In this document: in pieces, positions 21,781 to 33,390 of the stretch
Position numbering within the stretch: position 1 is the stretch's first letter
How the letters are laid out: each line of letters starts with the position of its first letter
Assembly: GCA_019828595.1 (NCBI GenBank)
Contig: JAHQRK010000007.1
Coordinates: 868,001-932,000, forward strand
Source of the DNA: Aphanomyces cochlioides
Lineage: Eukaryota; Oomycota; Saprolegniomycetes; Saprolegniales; Verrucalvaceae
Length of the DNA: 64,000 bases
Direction: 5' to 3'
Notes under the pieces: model-generated
Database searches by the model: none
What the model was told of the DNA's origin: nothing
Seen by the model: only the letters and a program-made list of their open reading frames with translations
Program-made: the position numbers and the translations under genes

Positions 21781-22423
21781 CAGAAGGTAGGCCCCACACA
21801 GAGGACAGATTTGTACATTGCAAGCTGAAGAAGCCACGGGTACTTCACGGCGATCAGCGTCGGTTGTATGGTTAATCCAGGTTTCCAACTGAATGAAGAG
21901 AGAACATTTGAATGTTTATGTCGACATTGGAATTCCAACATCTTGATTGAGTCCACTCTTTCTCAACGATCCCTTGATCAAACATCTGCATATCTCCAGA
22001 AGGAATGCAAAGCAGATCGCCACTTGGATTGACGCGCGAGAACATCTTTCGAGCCTACACAGGAGGCCATATGTTCATTTTGTCTCGGATGTCTCCTTTC
22101 CTTGCAGTTTTCTCGATCGAATGCATCTCAAAGCCTCCTCCAAAGTAACAAGTCTAACACCCCAAGATGGATCGGATCCTTCGCCTTCAAATCTCTTGCA
22201 CGATGAGCGACGAAGTCGACAAGTAAAACCCCTTAAACCCCATTAAGTTTAAACCCCTTTAACCCCTGCACTCCTTCTCACTTCAAACCCCATTTCGGAC
22301 CAGATAAGCTTATCCGGATAGGTTCATCCAAGTGCCAACTTGAAGTTTTCCTGTCCGGATAACTATCGCCAAGGACATTTTGCGCTTCCCGATTCACTTT
22401 TGAATTTGCGGTTGTTTGGCTCG
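21781..22423. promoter_or_regulatory. Upstream region of the alcohol dehydrogenase gene
   Basis: No gene was found. Near the 3' end are a C-rich run of AAACCCC-type units (about 22226-22300), a perfect TATCCGGATA at 22311-22320 and TCCGGATA at about 22354-22361, some 60-110 bp before the ADH start. The AAACCCC units are irregular and probably not telomeric. Confidence 0.5.
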
Positions 22424-23968
22424 ATGGTATTTGTTCCTTTGCTTCGCTCGGCGCCTCGTCGCCTCTTTTCCACGGAAGGACGCAAGGATATTGCCTGCGA
22501 ACTTGCCGCCTCGAGCATTCGTTTTGGCGCTGGTGTGACTGCCGAAGTCGGCATGGATTTGAAGGAAATGAAGGCCAAGAACGTTGTGGTTTTCACGGAC
22601 AAGCACCTCAGAGGTATACCCACGATACGAGAAAAATTCCTCAATGCTGTGTAGAGCTCCCTGCTGTCCACACGGTGCTCAACTCCCTTGCCGACAATGG
22701 CGTGCGTGCTCATGTGTACGATTCCGTGCGCGTTGAGCCAAATGACCAATCGCTCAAGCATGCCATCGAGTACATGCAAGGTCTTGACTTCAAGGTCGAT
22801 GCTGTGGTCGGCGTTGGTGGTGGCAGTGTGCTCGACACGGCCAAGATTGCCAACTTGTACTCGATGTATCCTCCTGAAGACTTCTATGACTATGTCAATC
22901 CTACTGTGGGCAAGGGTATTCCCGTCCCTGGTCCAATTCTGCCATTCATTGCCATTCCCACGACGGCCGGCACGGGCAGTGAAACCACTGGTGAGTTGGC
23001 TCTTGAAGGGTTTGATGGACTCAATCTTGTAATTAGGTGTCGCTATTTTTGATGATACCCGCACCAAGAGTAAGACTGGTGTGGCTCATCGCCGCCTCAA
23101 GCCAACTCTTGGCATTGTCGACCCTCTCAACACGGCAACTTTGCCAGCCAACGTGGCCAAATTCTCTGGTTTCGATGTGCTCTGCCATGCTATTGAAAGT
23201 TACACGGCCATCAATTACACTGAGCGTCCTTACCCTGCTACTCCCGTAAGTTGTTGCAACCATTTCCATGTTTTCTCATTGACGCCCGTAGAACCACCGC
23301 CCAGCGTACCAAGGATCGAACCCCATCAGTGACATTTGGTCGCTTCACGCCCTTGAGCAAACCAACAAGTATTTGCGCCGCGCTGTGCAAGATCCATCGG
23401 ATACTGAAGCCCGCAGTGCTATGATTCTTGCCTCGACTGCTGCTGGTATTGGTTTCGGCAATGCTGGTGTCCACTTGTGCCACGGCATGAGTTACCCGAT
23501 TGCCAGCCAGGTACAAAATTTCATTGAATGATTTTGGTTGAAGAATCTCCTTAGGTCAAGAGCTACGTTCCTCCTGGCTACGAAGTGGACCACCCGATGG
23601 TTCCTCACGGCCACTCTGTCATTGTGACTGCCCCTGCGGTTTTCCGCTTCACGGGCTCGGCCAACCCTGAACGCCACATTACATGCGCCAAGGCTTTGGC
23701 CTTTGGCTCGGACCGCTGGCACAAGTACAACCAAATGAGCCAAAAGGCATTGCACGACGGCGCTGGCCAAATCCTTGCGGATGAAATCTTGCGCTTGATG
23801 GACGACCTCGAAGTGCCTTTGGGTATTAGCCAACTCGGCTACAACTCGAACGACATCCCCAGCTTGGTCAAGGGTACGCTTCCTCAGCACCGTGTGACGA
23901 AGTTGGCTCCTCGTGCCGCTGGTGAAGAAGAGCTGACCGATTTGTTCCAAGATGCATTGAAATACTAG
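22424..23968 (+). CDS. ADHFE1: Iron-containing alcohol dehydrogenase, ADHFE1-like hydroxyacid-oxoacid transhydrogenase
   Basis: Five exons: 22424-22613, 22655-22990, 23037-23245, 23292-23510 and 23555-23968, with 41-46 bp introns, giving 455 aa. In animals ADHFE1 converts gamma-hydroxybutyrate with 2-oxoglutarate in mitochondria. The N-terminus (LLRSAPRRLFSTEG) looks like a mitochondrial presequence. The NAD-binding VGVGGGSVLDT, the AIPTTAGTGSETTG loop and the metal-ligand segments GFDVLCHAIESYT, GVHLCHGMSYP and HPMVPHGHS are all present. The C-terminal LVKGTLPQHRVTKLAPR is typical of the ADHFE1 subgroup. The start at 22424 is preferred over an in-frame ATG at 22340, because the extra residues translate the promoter motif region. 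Confidence 0.93.
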
Positions 23969-24179
23969 ATCAAACATTCTTTCAGTTAATCCTGATAACG
24001 CGGTAGCTCTTTTATAAGATATCCCTGTTGCCTCGAGAGTTTTGCTGCCCGTGTTGGTCAAGCACAACGAGCCGCACCAAGAACCGTCGCGTCGTCTCGT
24101 CGTGTCGGTGTTCAAGAGTCGTTTCGACCGGTTAATGTGGCGACACCTTCAATCAATAGCTCATTACACCAGAGACGGT

Positions 24180-24690
24180 CTCTAGCACGTGCAGCGTAGC
24201 TCTTTTTGCTCTTGCATTGGCTGGCTGCATACGTGGGAGTCGCTTTGGCTGTCACGTGGATCGCACGTTCGTCACGTGCTTCCAAGCTCTCCGGTTGGTC
24301 GACATTTTATACTACACCATCCGGATACGCCCAAGATTTCGATGGAAGAATCGCAACCCAGATCAGATACGTTGCGTATTCCTCGACGCTTTTGTCATTT
24401 TCACCACTTGGTTTCATTCCCCAATCTATTGCATCTATGGATTGTGGCTCACCAAGACCGTGACGTTGTTGTTGTGACGATCGTGTGGTTCATCATGCAG
24501 AGAGTCGAAAGACCGCCTTCTTGTCGGGTTTTTGTATGATTTTGTGGGCGACAAGAGCGGTAGCAACCTTGGTCGAAGAGGAGGATGGCGTTTTGACTCC
24601 AAGTTTGCCCTCTGCTGTCCAGACCGAGCTCGTCCACAATTGCAGCATGATCACAGTTTTCGAAGAGCGTCGATAACAGGACTGCACTCG
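24180..24690 (+). other. Possible multi-pass membrane protein remnant
   Basis: Two hydrophobic segments look coding but their joining is unresolved. One frame (about 24198-24480) reads FALALAGCIRG, RLVDILYYTIRIRPRFRW and IFTTWFHSPIYCIYGLWLTK. After a candidate 41-bp GT..CAG intron, another frame reads TAFLSGFCMILWATRAVATL and ends at about 24675. The phases of the two do not match with that intron, so the gene is either broken or spliced differently. An ATCCGGATA lies inside the frame at 24319-24327. Low confidence. Confidence 0.3.
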
Positions 24691-25117
24691 TCGACTTCAG
24701 ACGGCAAAGAGTGGGTGAAGTTGAGTTGTTTTACGAGCATTAAGCGATCAAGTGCCTGGATCGAGCAAAAGAGCGATGTCTAGCCGCTCTTGCCAAAAGA
24801 CTTCGTCAAACCCAGTAATTATCAATCGATGGGCGTGTGGTCAAAAGCTCCTTCTGTTCTTACTGGTCCTTTTGTCACGACGACCAGTCCAAGCTCATCA
24901 TGACGTGCTTGAGATCGAAGGCAGTGCGTGTACAGGACAATTAGCTTGTTCTCGACTGAGAGCAAGAAGACATTCAAGAGTGAACAACCCGATGAAGTAG
25001 TGCCGCGAAGCGATCATCTTGGAGACAAGCATCAAGTTGCAACGCTGTTTCAATCCTGCGATATTCATCCGGTGGACGAACAATTTCACTTCTCTGACGC
25101 AGTCGTTCATTTCCATT

Positions 25118-26228
25118 ATGGTCACGTTTGCAGCATCGCAAGTCCAAGTCATCGCCGTGCCAAAAACACTCAAACCAAAAAAGGCGAACTCCATCATCTC
25201 GTCGCTCAAAGAGTTCAAAAAAGAAGGATGCCATGATATCCTCCAAGCCACTCCAGTGGAAAACTCCTTCGTCGCATCCACAAGTGGCTTTGTCCGCGGT
25301 GTCATTCAAGCTTACAGCCATCACCATAACCTCGAGATCCGACCGGACGATGTGTGGCTCGCCGTCATGGTCCAGTTTGGTCTCTATGTGAATGGCAACG
25401 CTGAAAAGCTGAGAACTGCTCTGGTCAAGCACGAAGGACAGAAAGAGCTCGTGGTGGTGGAGGATGCTACACTGCAGTCAGCAGATTATGGCAAGTTGGC
25501 GACTCGAATGGTCTATGCAATGGAAGAACATCTTGTGGATCCATCGTTGGGTGATTGGATCTTATCGAGCTTTTCGACTACTACGGACAACGACAAGATT
25601 GTTGGCAGCGTGGTATGGCATCCATGAAGAAGTACTTCTCGTACAAATTTCAATTGCAGTGTGGCATTCGAAACGTGACATTACTCGGAACCGTGGAAGA
25701 TTGGGAGAAGATTCGAGCTCGAGTGAACAAATTGGCTGACTTTGGCGAAGATTTGACGGAATGGACATCCATGCTGTCTGGTATCTTGGACGAGTTCGTC
25801 TCATCAGCTAAAGGCGTAGCCAATTGGACTTTTGGCAGCGCATCTGCCACAATGCCAGGGAAGGATCTGGCACCGAGTATATCAGCGGTTGGATCAGTGT
25901 CTTTTGCGTATTTAACGACGACGGTCAGTGGCAAGGAGGCAAGAGAACGTACAACAGATTATATATCGCGATGATACCAATGGAAAACCCCAAATCAGGT
26001 CGGAAGAGATGACTTTAGACTATCCGCTTGTCGACATGAAAGATATTCCCGCCGGCTATCTGACAGTAGACATGACGATTGATGACAACGGAACAGAGCA
26101 CAAGGCGCTAATGTTTGCTGGTCATATGGCTTACCAAGTGCACAAGCAGGTGACGATTGAGCTGGGCGATCGCTCTCAAGAACGGAACACCAGACGACAG
26201 CGAGAACGAGATGGACAAACTCTTTAGG
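25118..26228 (+). pseudogene. DUF4419-like gene, copy 1 (frameshifted)
   Basis: First unit of a tandem family. It starts MVTFAASQVQV, then follows the family pattern SLKEFKKEGC, ILQATPVENSF, NLEIRPDDVWLAVMVQFGLY, DPSLGDWILSSFSTTT and KKYFSYKFQLQCGI. This pattern matches my recollection of DUF4419 proteins, whose function is unknown. A 4-nt loss at about 25613 (GTGGTATGGC, where other copies have GTGGTCATGATGGC) shifts the frame after KIVGSVV. A second shift lies near 25820 before the FWQRICHNAREGSG part. A further deletion lies near 26155, just before LSWAIALK would be expected. Bases 25328-25816 are identical to copy 2. Confidence 0.8.
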
Positions 26229-26975
26229 TACGCTCTTTCATGAAGCAGTGCTGAATATCGAATTCCAGCCCAAGTTTCGAAGTTGCACATACCAAGAAAA
26301 GAGTGCGTGCTGCTGCAGATCATGGAGCCAAACGTAGGCAGAGAAGACAACAATATAACCATTGATAAGCATGTGCATGTCCAAAAGTATAACGAGAAGA
26401 ACTTCATAACAGGTATTTCGATTTCTTCGGCTCTATCAAACTACAGTAGTTTGGTACACAAGCTCATCGGATCTCAATCCCAAGTCCATTCCTAATGAAG
26501 CGAATTCATATCGCGCTGCTCTCTTTTTGACGCCGTCCACCTTCATCAATTGACCAAGTTTGAGCAGCCTACGTCCATTGCACCGAGCAGTAAGGAGGCG
26601 CAAAGTCAGAGTCCATGCTAAATGTGATGACTCCATGAACTTGGAGCTCGCTCAATCGCTAGGCGACAATGTTCACTGCACAGGAAGAAAGTGCAATCCA
26701 AAAATTTTTGTTCACATTGTCGGTTGACACCGATTCGTACAGACAACAATACAAAAATTTGACAGTGTCGTCCATGATGGATTGCTTTCATACCCTCCGG
26801 CAATGGGTGCGATGATTTAGAATGGCCATGCTTTACGTCAGGAATACCTTCCATGTCGTTTGCAGTTCAGCTAGAGCTTCATCCCGACTGCTTCAGAATT
26901 GTACTAGTATATCCTGTCCGAGCCCAGCAAGCTTCTGTCAAAACCAAGTAAATAATTTCATAGTACGATCCCTCA
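26229..26975. other. Spacer, no clear gene
   Basis: About 750 bp between DUF4419 copy 1 and the coiled-coil gene. On the minus strand at about 26450-26850 several short frames look weakly protein-like in succession, suggesting a decayed gene, but I could not identify it. Confidence 0.35.
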
Positions 26976-27500
26976 TCACAGCATAGGTAGGACAACTGCG
27001 ACAGCTAGGGTCTGTCGCATCGCATTGAGTTGTGTTTGGATGCCTTCCCTAGCTGTTTTACGGCGCTCAACTTCCTCTTCGTGGGCTTTCCATGCAGCTT
27101 TTTCTTGTTGGAGAGCCACGAATCGAGCTACGTTGTCTGAAAGAGCATCACAGTGTCGATCAAAGATTTGTCGGTCTTGTCGTGTTGGTGGTACTGAGCT
27201 TACCATCGCACGGAGAGCTAGGAGTTGGTTGCGCAAGTGTTCGATGAGGGTGTCATCACGTGCGGATTCGTCTGATGTTTCCCACAAGCGCTCAAGCGTT
27301 TGCAAACGATCGCGAGCAATGTCCATCGTAGCGTCGTCTTGTTTAGCTTTCTCGCGCTGTACTGTCACGGCGACGTCCAGTTCGCTTTTCCAAGTGTGCA
27401 ATTCGTCAGCAAAATCGCGACAAAGGTTTTCTAAATGTCGTCGACGAGGATCATGCACGTTCTCTTCTTTATCGATTTTGCCATTGTTCGTCATGATCAC
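26976..27500 (-). CDS. Hypothetical coiled-coil protein, 174 aa
   Basis: I do not recognise this gene. The single open frame starts MIMTNNGKIDKEEN and has long helices rich in E/K/Q/R: LENLCRDFADELHTWKSELD, then LIEHLRNQLLALRAM, and ALQQEKAAWKAHEEEVERRK. It ends in a short hydrophobic tail. A GTAAGC inside (after LLALRAM) could act as a donor, but the frame reads through sensibly. No membrane or enzyme motif was seen. It sits on the opposite strand between DUF4419 copies 1 and 2 and is not part of the repeated unit in the later spacers. Confidence 0.55.
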   Translation of the reverse strand: MIMTNNGKIDKEENVHDPRRRHLENLCRDFADELHTWKSELDVAVTVQREKAKQDDATMDIARDRLQTLERLWETSDESARDDTLIEHLRNQLLALRAMVSSVPPTRQDRQIFDRHCDALSDNVARFVALQQEKAAWKAHEEEVERRKTAREGIQTQLNAMRQTLAVAVVLPML

Positions 27501-28230
27501 CTTACCAGTATCGCGAAGTCACCGCGTCGGTAGAACGACTACGATGTACTCGAGTTGCAGGAGAAAAGAAATGGCAACTGCAAACTAGGAATTCTTTATC
27601 ATAATTGCATCAACGCCATGGATATGACGGACGGATGGGCAGCTCCTATAAAACGAAACCACGGTCTAGTCAGGGTCAAGTACATCGTCTACTATTATAA
27701 TCTCTCGCTCTCGTCCATATTAAACGGCCTGTCACCAGCGTATTTGGTCTGCTCGGGTCAAGATCACAAAATCATATCGCATTCTGTCGAGTCATAGCGA
27801 CTGAGCGAACAATATGAGTCTGTTTGAATTACCAACGGCGAGCAATCAAGAGGTCACCAGCAGCATTACGTCTGCAAACGAGCAATTCTTTGGCAACCTC
27901 AGTTTTGGTTAGCCAACACATGTCCCTTACAAGGTTGTTTCTTGCTGACACGTTGAGCCATTCACAAGGTCATCTAATGCACACGTGGGGCGAACGAGAT
28001 GGTACGAGGGGAACTGCACGTCGTGGACATGGCCAATACCACTAGATGTGCTTCCAAAAGCCTGTTAACAACATCAAACGATCAATTTTCGTCCCATTCA
28101 TGGACGAGAAACACGATCGAGAAGGCCAGACTTGCCAATCAAATCACTGACGGAGTTACACACACAATCCTGCAACATGGTGTCGTCCAGGAACTCTTGC
28201 AGATCTCGGACTCACTTTTCGTTTTGCATC
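27501..28230. other. Spacer upstream of DUF4419 copy 2
   Basis: No gene recognised. The last ~150 bp before copy 2 resemble the 5' flanks of other array members, for example TTTCGTCCCATTCATGGACG near 28088, comparable with similar blocks near 31590, 35228 and 41938. Confidence 0.45.
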
Positions 28231-29429
28231 ATGATCACATTTCCAGTATCACAAGTCGAAGTCAACGCTGTCGAAAACACACTCGAGCCATCCAATGGCC
28301 ATACCATCCTCTCGTCGCTGAAAGAATTCAAAAAAGAAGGATGTCAAGATATCCTGCAAGCCACTCCAGTGGAAAACTCCTTCGTCGCATCCACAAGTGG
28401 CTTTGTTAGAGGAGTCATCCAAGCCTACAGCAAGCACCACAACCTCGAGATCCGACCGGACGATGTGTGGCTCGCCGTCATGGTCCAGTTTGGTCTCTAT
28501 GTGAATGGCAACGCTGAAAAGCTGAGAACTGCTCTGGTCAAGCACGAAGGACAGAAAGAGCTCGTGGTGGTGGAGGATGCTACACTGCAGTCAGCAGATT
28601 ATGGCAAGTTGGCGACTCGAATGGTCTATGCAATGGAAGAACATCTTGTGGATCCATCGTTGGGTGATTGGATCTTATCGAGCTTTTCGACTACTACGGA
28701 CAACGACAAGATTGTTGGCAGCGTGGTATGGCATCCATGAAGAAGTACTTCTCGTACAAATTTCAATTGCAGTGTGGCATTCGAAACGTGACATTACTCG
28801 GAACCGTGGAAGATTGGGAGAAGATTCGAGCTCGAGTGAACAAATTGGCTGACTTTGGCGAAGATTTGACGGAATGGACATCCATGCTGTCTGGTATCTT
28901 GGACGAGTTCGTCTCATCAGCTAAAGGCGCAGTCAACGTGGAGTTTTGGAAGCGTATTTGCCATAATGTCGGCGAGGGATCTGGCACAACCTATGTATGT
29001 GGTTGGATTAGCGTGTTTTCCCTCTTCAATCAAGATGGTCAATGGCAAGGAAGAAAGAGAACGTACACCCAGTGGCATTTCGAAGACGTTGTTGATGAAC
29101 CAGAGTCTCTCAATGGTTTGAAGCCATGTCGAATCTGGTCTGAGCAAGTGACATCGGAGTACCCTCTGGTTGATATGGACGATATCCCTGCTGGATATTT
29201 GACTGTCGACGTGGTCATTGACGACAATGGCACTGAGCACAAGGCTCTTATGTTTGCTGGTCACATGGCATATCAAGTGCATGATCAAAGCACATTCGCT
29301 CCGCTCTTGAGCTGGGCGATCGCACTCAAGAATGGCGTTCCTCTCTCTGATGAAGATGAACGTGACGATGTATTTGGTCTCCCGAGACGAACATCGAAGA
29401 TGGCACTACCTGGAATATCTGAAAACTGA
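28231..29429 (+). pseudogene. DUF4419-like gene, copy 2 (one frameshift)
   Basis: The best preserved copy apart from one lesion. It starts MITFPVSQVEVNAVENTLEP and runs in frame to GSVV near 28726. There the same 4-nt loss as in copy 1 creates a stop (VVWHP*). Frame continues as MASMKKYFSYKFQLQCGIRN through VEFWKRICHNVGEGSGTTYV, CGWISVF, YPLVDMDDIPAGYLTVDVV and ALMFAGHMAYQV to LSWAIALKNGVPL. Without the lesion it would be about 400 aa. No signal peptide or membrane segment was seen. Whether a functional member exists elsewhere in the genome cannot be told from this window. Confidence 0.85.
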
Positions 29430-30079
29430 GAGTGAAAACCATTAACATGTTCACCGACCAGGACAGCATATTCATTATTGTATCTGCCACGAACGCCTTA
29501 CCACACAACTCCAGGCTTCAGCTATTTCAACTACTTCATTTGACGGAAACTCGACCAAGGATATTCTTCGTTCTAGCAATTCGCCATTAACATTCGAGTA
29601 AGGCTGTTCCATTTGACCGCCGACAAAAAAGAACTGTCGTTGATCGAGATGACAGCGTTCCCCTTCGTGGTGGTGAGTCGGTGATTCCCCAATTCGTGGT
29701 CTCGCACGAGTTAGTCACTACAGAGTCACATTTAGGGAATACAACGAGAGATCCTGACTCTGTAGCAAGGGAAGTGTCGGACGAGTAAAGCAGGCCCATA
29801 CCGAATGACCAGCAGGAACTCGAAACGATTCATCATTCATCGGTGTATCGTGTACGAGCGGGTCGGACAGTTTCCGTACGAGGGAGATTTCATCGATCGT
29901 CGTGGGGAGTGGCTGAGAAGGTATTGGACTGGTGAAGTTGCATCTCGTGGGTTTTGAGCGATCGTTGTCGCATGGCGTTGACTGAACACTTTGACGCAAA
30001 TTACTTTCACAACCCCTCAACATTGTTCGTCCACAGGTATGTCATCTATTCAAGATGTCATCACTTTCGATCTTGCAAC
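29430..30079. other. Spacer between DUF4419 copies 2 and 3
   Basis: No gene recognised. Short open frames on both strands have no family features. Confidence 0.45.
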
Positions 30080-31145
30080 ATGATCACATTTCCAGTATCG
30101 CAGTCGAAGCCACCGCCGTCGAAAGTGCTCTCAATCCATCCAACGCCCATAATATCATCTCGTCACTCAAAGAGTTCAAAAAGGAAGGATGTCATGATAT
30201 CCTGCAAGCAACTCCGATCAAAAACTCATTTGTTCCATTCACAAATGGCTTTGTTCGAGGAGTCATCCAAGCTTACAACCAACACCACAACCTCGAAATC
30301 CGACCGGACGATGCCTGGCTTGCCATCATGGTCCACTTCAGTCTCTATGTGAATGGAAGTTGAGACAAGGATTGGTCAAGCACGAAGGACACAGCGAATT
30401 GGTGTAGACAATGCCTCGTTACAGTCAGCAGACTATGGGAAGCTCGCTCATTTGTTGGCAGAGTGGTCATGGCGACTACAATGAAGAAGTACTTTTCATT
30501 CAAAGCGAGACTAAGATGCAGCATCCCAAACGTAACATTACTCGGAACCAAAGAATATTGGAAGAAGATTCGAGCTCACGTGGACATACTGGCTGATTTT
30601 GGAGAAAATTTGAAGAGTGCACTACCATGCTGTCTGGTATCTTGGATGAATTCGTCTTGTCTGCGAAAGGCAACGTGAATATGGACTTTTGGAAGCGTAT
30701 ATGTCATCATGCCAAGGAGGGATCTGGTACAACGTATGTGTGCGACTGGGTCAGTGTGTTTTGCATCTTCAATCATGACGGTCGAAGGCAGGGGGAACGA
30801 ACGCACTACGTCACCACTTCAGCCTTCCTGACGACAATTCAATCTGTCCGTATGGGTCCAAACCACTTCGACTTGGAAGGAAGAGATAACATCGGAGTAT
30901 TCCCTGGTCTATATTATAGACAGGGATATTTGACTGTCGACGTCATCATTGATGGCAATGGAACTGAGCACAAAGCGCTCATGTTTTCTGGTCCCATGGC
31001 ATATCAAGGGCACGATGAAGTCACAATAGCTCCAAAATTGAGCTGGGCGATTGCACTAAAGCACGGAGCGCCTCTCACAAATGAAGTTGAAGATGCCAAA
31101 TGTTTCCGTCGAGCTAGAGGAGGTACCATCGCTACGACTAACTAG
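30080..31145 (+). pseudogene. DUF4419-like gene, copy 3 (several lesions)
   Basis: It begins MITFPVSQ and then loses one base (CAGTCG for CAAGTCG), so the rest is out of frame: VEATAVESALNPSNAHNIIS, RPDDAWLAIMVHFSLY. A deletion near 30358 removes the N-A-E-K-L region, and more indels follow around 30400, 30460 and 30615. The C-terminal half (MDFWKRICHHAKEGSGTTYV, YLTVDVIIDGNGTEHKALMF, LSWAIALKHGAPLT) is readable. More decayed than copies 1 and 2. Confidence 0.82.
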
Positions 31146-31734
31146 TAATTTCCTTTTGAATAAAGAGAGGTTTGTTACACATTATCGAGTCAATCAGGAA
31201 GAACCGCAAACCATTCTGCCATTCTCTGCTTGATTAACGCTTACCAAAGCTAGTCTGGTTGAAAAGTAGGATCGCGCTCGTCCTGTTTGTATTGCTCACT
31301 CTCCAGATCGAAATTCTAGCCATGCAAATACGGAGCATTGAGTCATAACTCGTTCGCACTCTCAACTAATAGCATCCTGCCAGCAGTTTATGTGCAGATC
31401 TTAATTTGGTGTGGACTACAATCTCCCGACATTATGCGATCGACCGACATGTCGATCCTCGATATCAGGATGACCCTTTCACCGTGGAGTTGTTTGTGGC
31501 GAGGTGGGTCATACCGAAGCAAATATACGAGCTCCACATATCTGTTAATTAAACCTTGACCATCTCGAGCGATCTACGACCATATTTCGTCCCACCAACG
31601 TGTGGACGACATGATAACCATTTTAGTCGAAACCCATTTCAGAATCAGCACTCCAAGATTGACTTACACAACCCCTCGACATATAGTCATTCACGAATCT
31701 CTCACTCAATTTTCATTTTGCATCATGATCACCT
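31146..31734. other. Spacer with conserved 5' flank of the DUF4419 unit
   Basis: No gene. Contains a block also found at 34.55-34.76 kb, 35.08-35.28 kb and 41.86-42.0 kb: GTTTGTGGCGAG followed by CATACCGAAGCAAATAT, then ATTTCGTCCCACCAACG, TGGACGAC and CACAACCCCTCGACAT. This shows that the duplicated unit includes its upstream region. Confidence 0.5.
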
Positions 31735-32868
31735 TTCCAGTATCGCAAGTCGAAGTCAACGCTGTCCAAAACACACTCGATCCATCAAACGCCCATGATA
31801 TCATCTCGTCACTCAAAGAGTTCAAAAAGGAAGGATGTCAAGATATTCTGCAAGCAACTCCCACCAAAGACTATATTGTTGCATCAACAAACGGATTTGT
31901 TCGAGGTGTCATTCAAGCTTATAGCAACCACCATAACCTCGAAATTCGACCGGACGATGTCTGGCTCCTATCATGGTCCAGTTTGGTCTGTATGTGAATG
32001 GTAACGCTGAAAAGTTGAGAAAGGCTCTGGTCAAACACGAAGGACGGAAAGAATTGGTGGTCGTGGACAATGCCACATTGCGGTCTGCAGATTATGGAAA
32101 GCTAACTCGTCAATTTGTTGATACGATGGAAGAACATCTTGTGGATCCATCGTTGGGTGAATGGATCTTACCAAGCTTTACAACTACGATGGACAACGAC
32201 AAGATTGTCAGCAGCGTGGTTATGATGGCTACAATGAAGAAGTACTTCTCGTACGGAATAAGCTTGAGTTGTGGTATTCCACTTGTGAAGTTGCTCGGAA
32301 CGGTTGAAGATTGGGAAGACATTCGAGCACGAGTGAACAAATTGGCTGATTTTGGTGGAGATTTGACAGAATGGACTTCCATGCTGTCTGGCATCTTGGA
32401 CGAGTTCGTCTTGTCTGTGAAAGGCAACGTGAATTTGGAGTTTTGGAAGCGCATATGCCATCATGTCAGTGAGGGATCTGATACAACGTATGTGTGCGGC
32501 TGGGTCAGTGTGTTTTGCCTCTTCAATCAAGTCGGTCAATGGCAAGGGGGTAATCGAACGTACTATTAATAGTACACCAAGTGGCATGTCGAATATTTGG
32601 ACGATGAGTCAGATTCTTCGAATCTTTCAAGAACATGTCGATATTGGTCAGAGCAAATACAAACTGACTATCCCCTGGTGGATATCAAAGATATTCCGGC
32701 TGGGTATTTGACGTGACCATTGACGACAATGGCACTGAGCACAAGGCGCTTATGCTTGCTGGTCATATGGCATATCAAGTGCATCAGCACGTCACAATCG
32801 CACCGCACTTGAGCTGGGCGATTGCACTCAAGAACGGTGTTTCCTTCATTGATGAAGAAGAGAAATAA
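31735..32868 (+). pseudogene. DUF4419-like gene, copy 4 (frameshifts and stop)
   Basis: Starts MITFPVSQVEVNAVQNTLDP. A base is lost within the PDDVWL-A-I-M region near 31968, shifting frame. Reading continues MVQFGLYVNGNAEKLRKALV through MATMKKYFSYGISLSCGI and FWKRICHHVSEGSDTTYV to GGNRTYY at about 32566. There a 12-nt near-duplication (TATTAATAGTAC) introduces stops. The remainder (WHVEYLDDESDSS, IPAGYLT, ALMLAGHMAYQV, LSWAIALKNGVSF) is recognisable to the stop at 32866-32868. It retains the original GTGGTTATGATGGCT where copies 1 and 2 carry their shared deletion. Confidence 0.82.
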
Positions 32869-33390
32869 ATCAGAACCTTTGCTCGCCTGAAGGAAAAATG
32901 GTCGGACCCAAACTAGCTAATGAAACCCGAAGACGAGTCAGAAAAGAGGTGAAGAGAAAAGAGAGGAGCATAGTCGAACGGAGAATTATTTTCCTTCTTT
33001 GTATGGATTAAGATTCAATGCATCAATCATGAACACCCACAAAAAGTGACCATTGTGTCTTATGAAAAACTTGATCTTGTCGTAGACCGTCGGATGTATC
33101 TTGGGGTTCATGCCATTCAACCTGCTTTCTTTAGATGGGGACTCAGGCTGGACATAAGCTCTAGTGTATGCGAAGGGAGGGACATTTTACGTTGGGAGGA
33201 ACCGAGAAGAGATTTCCAAGGTGCCAACCAACGTTCGGAGGGTCTAGCAGTAGAGAGTGCCGTTTTCGACCGCGACGGTTAATGGCAAGGGGGCAACGAA
33301 CTTACTTGTGGCTCACTCCAGCCATCCTGACGATGATATTCAATCCGTTCGCATGGATGAAATCATTGCGAACGAGACGACATCCGAATA

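Noticed and set aside
22226..22300. AAACCCC runs resembling telomeric repeats
   Set aside because: Units are irregular in length and sequence and sit in a gene promoter; no true telomere array.
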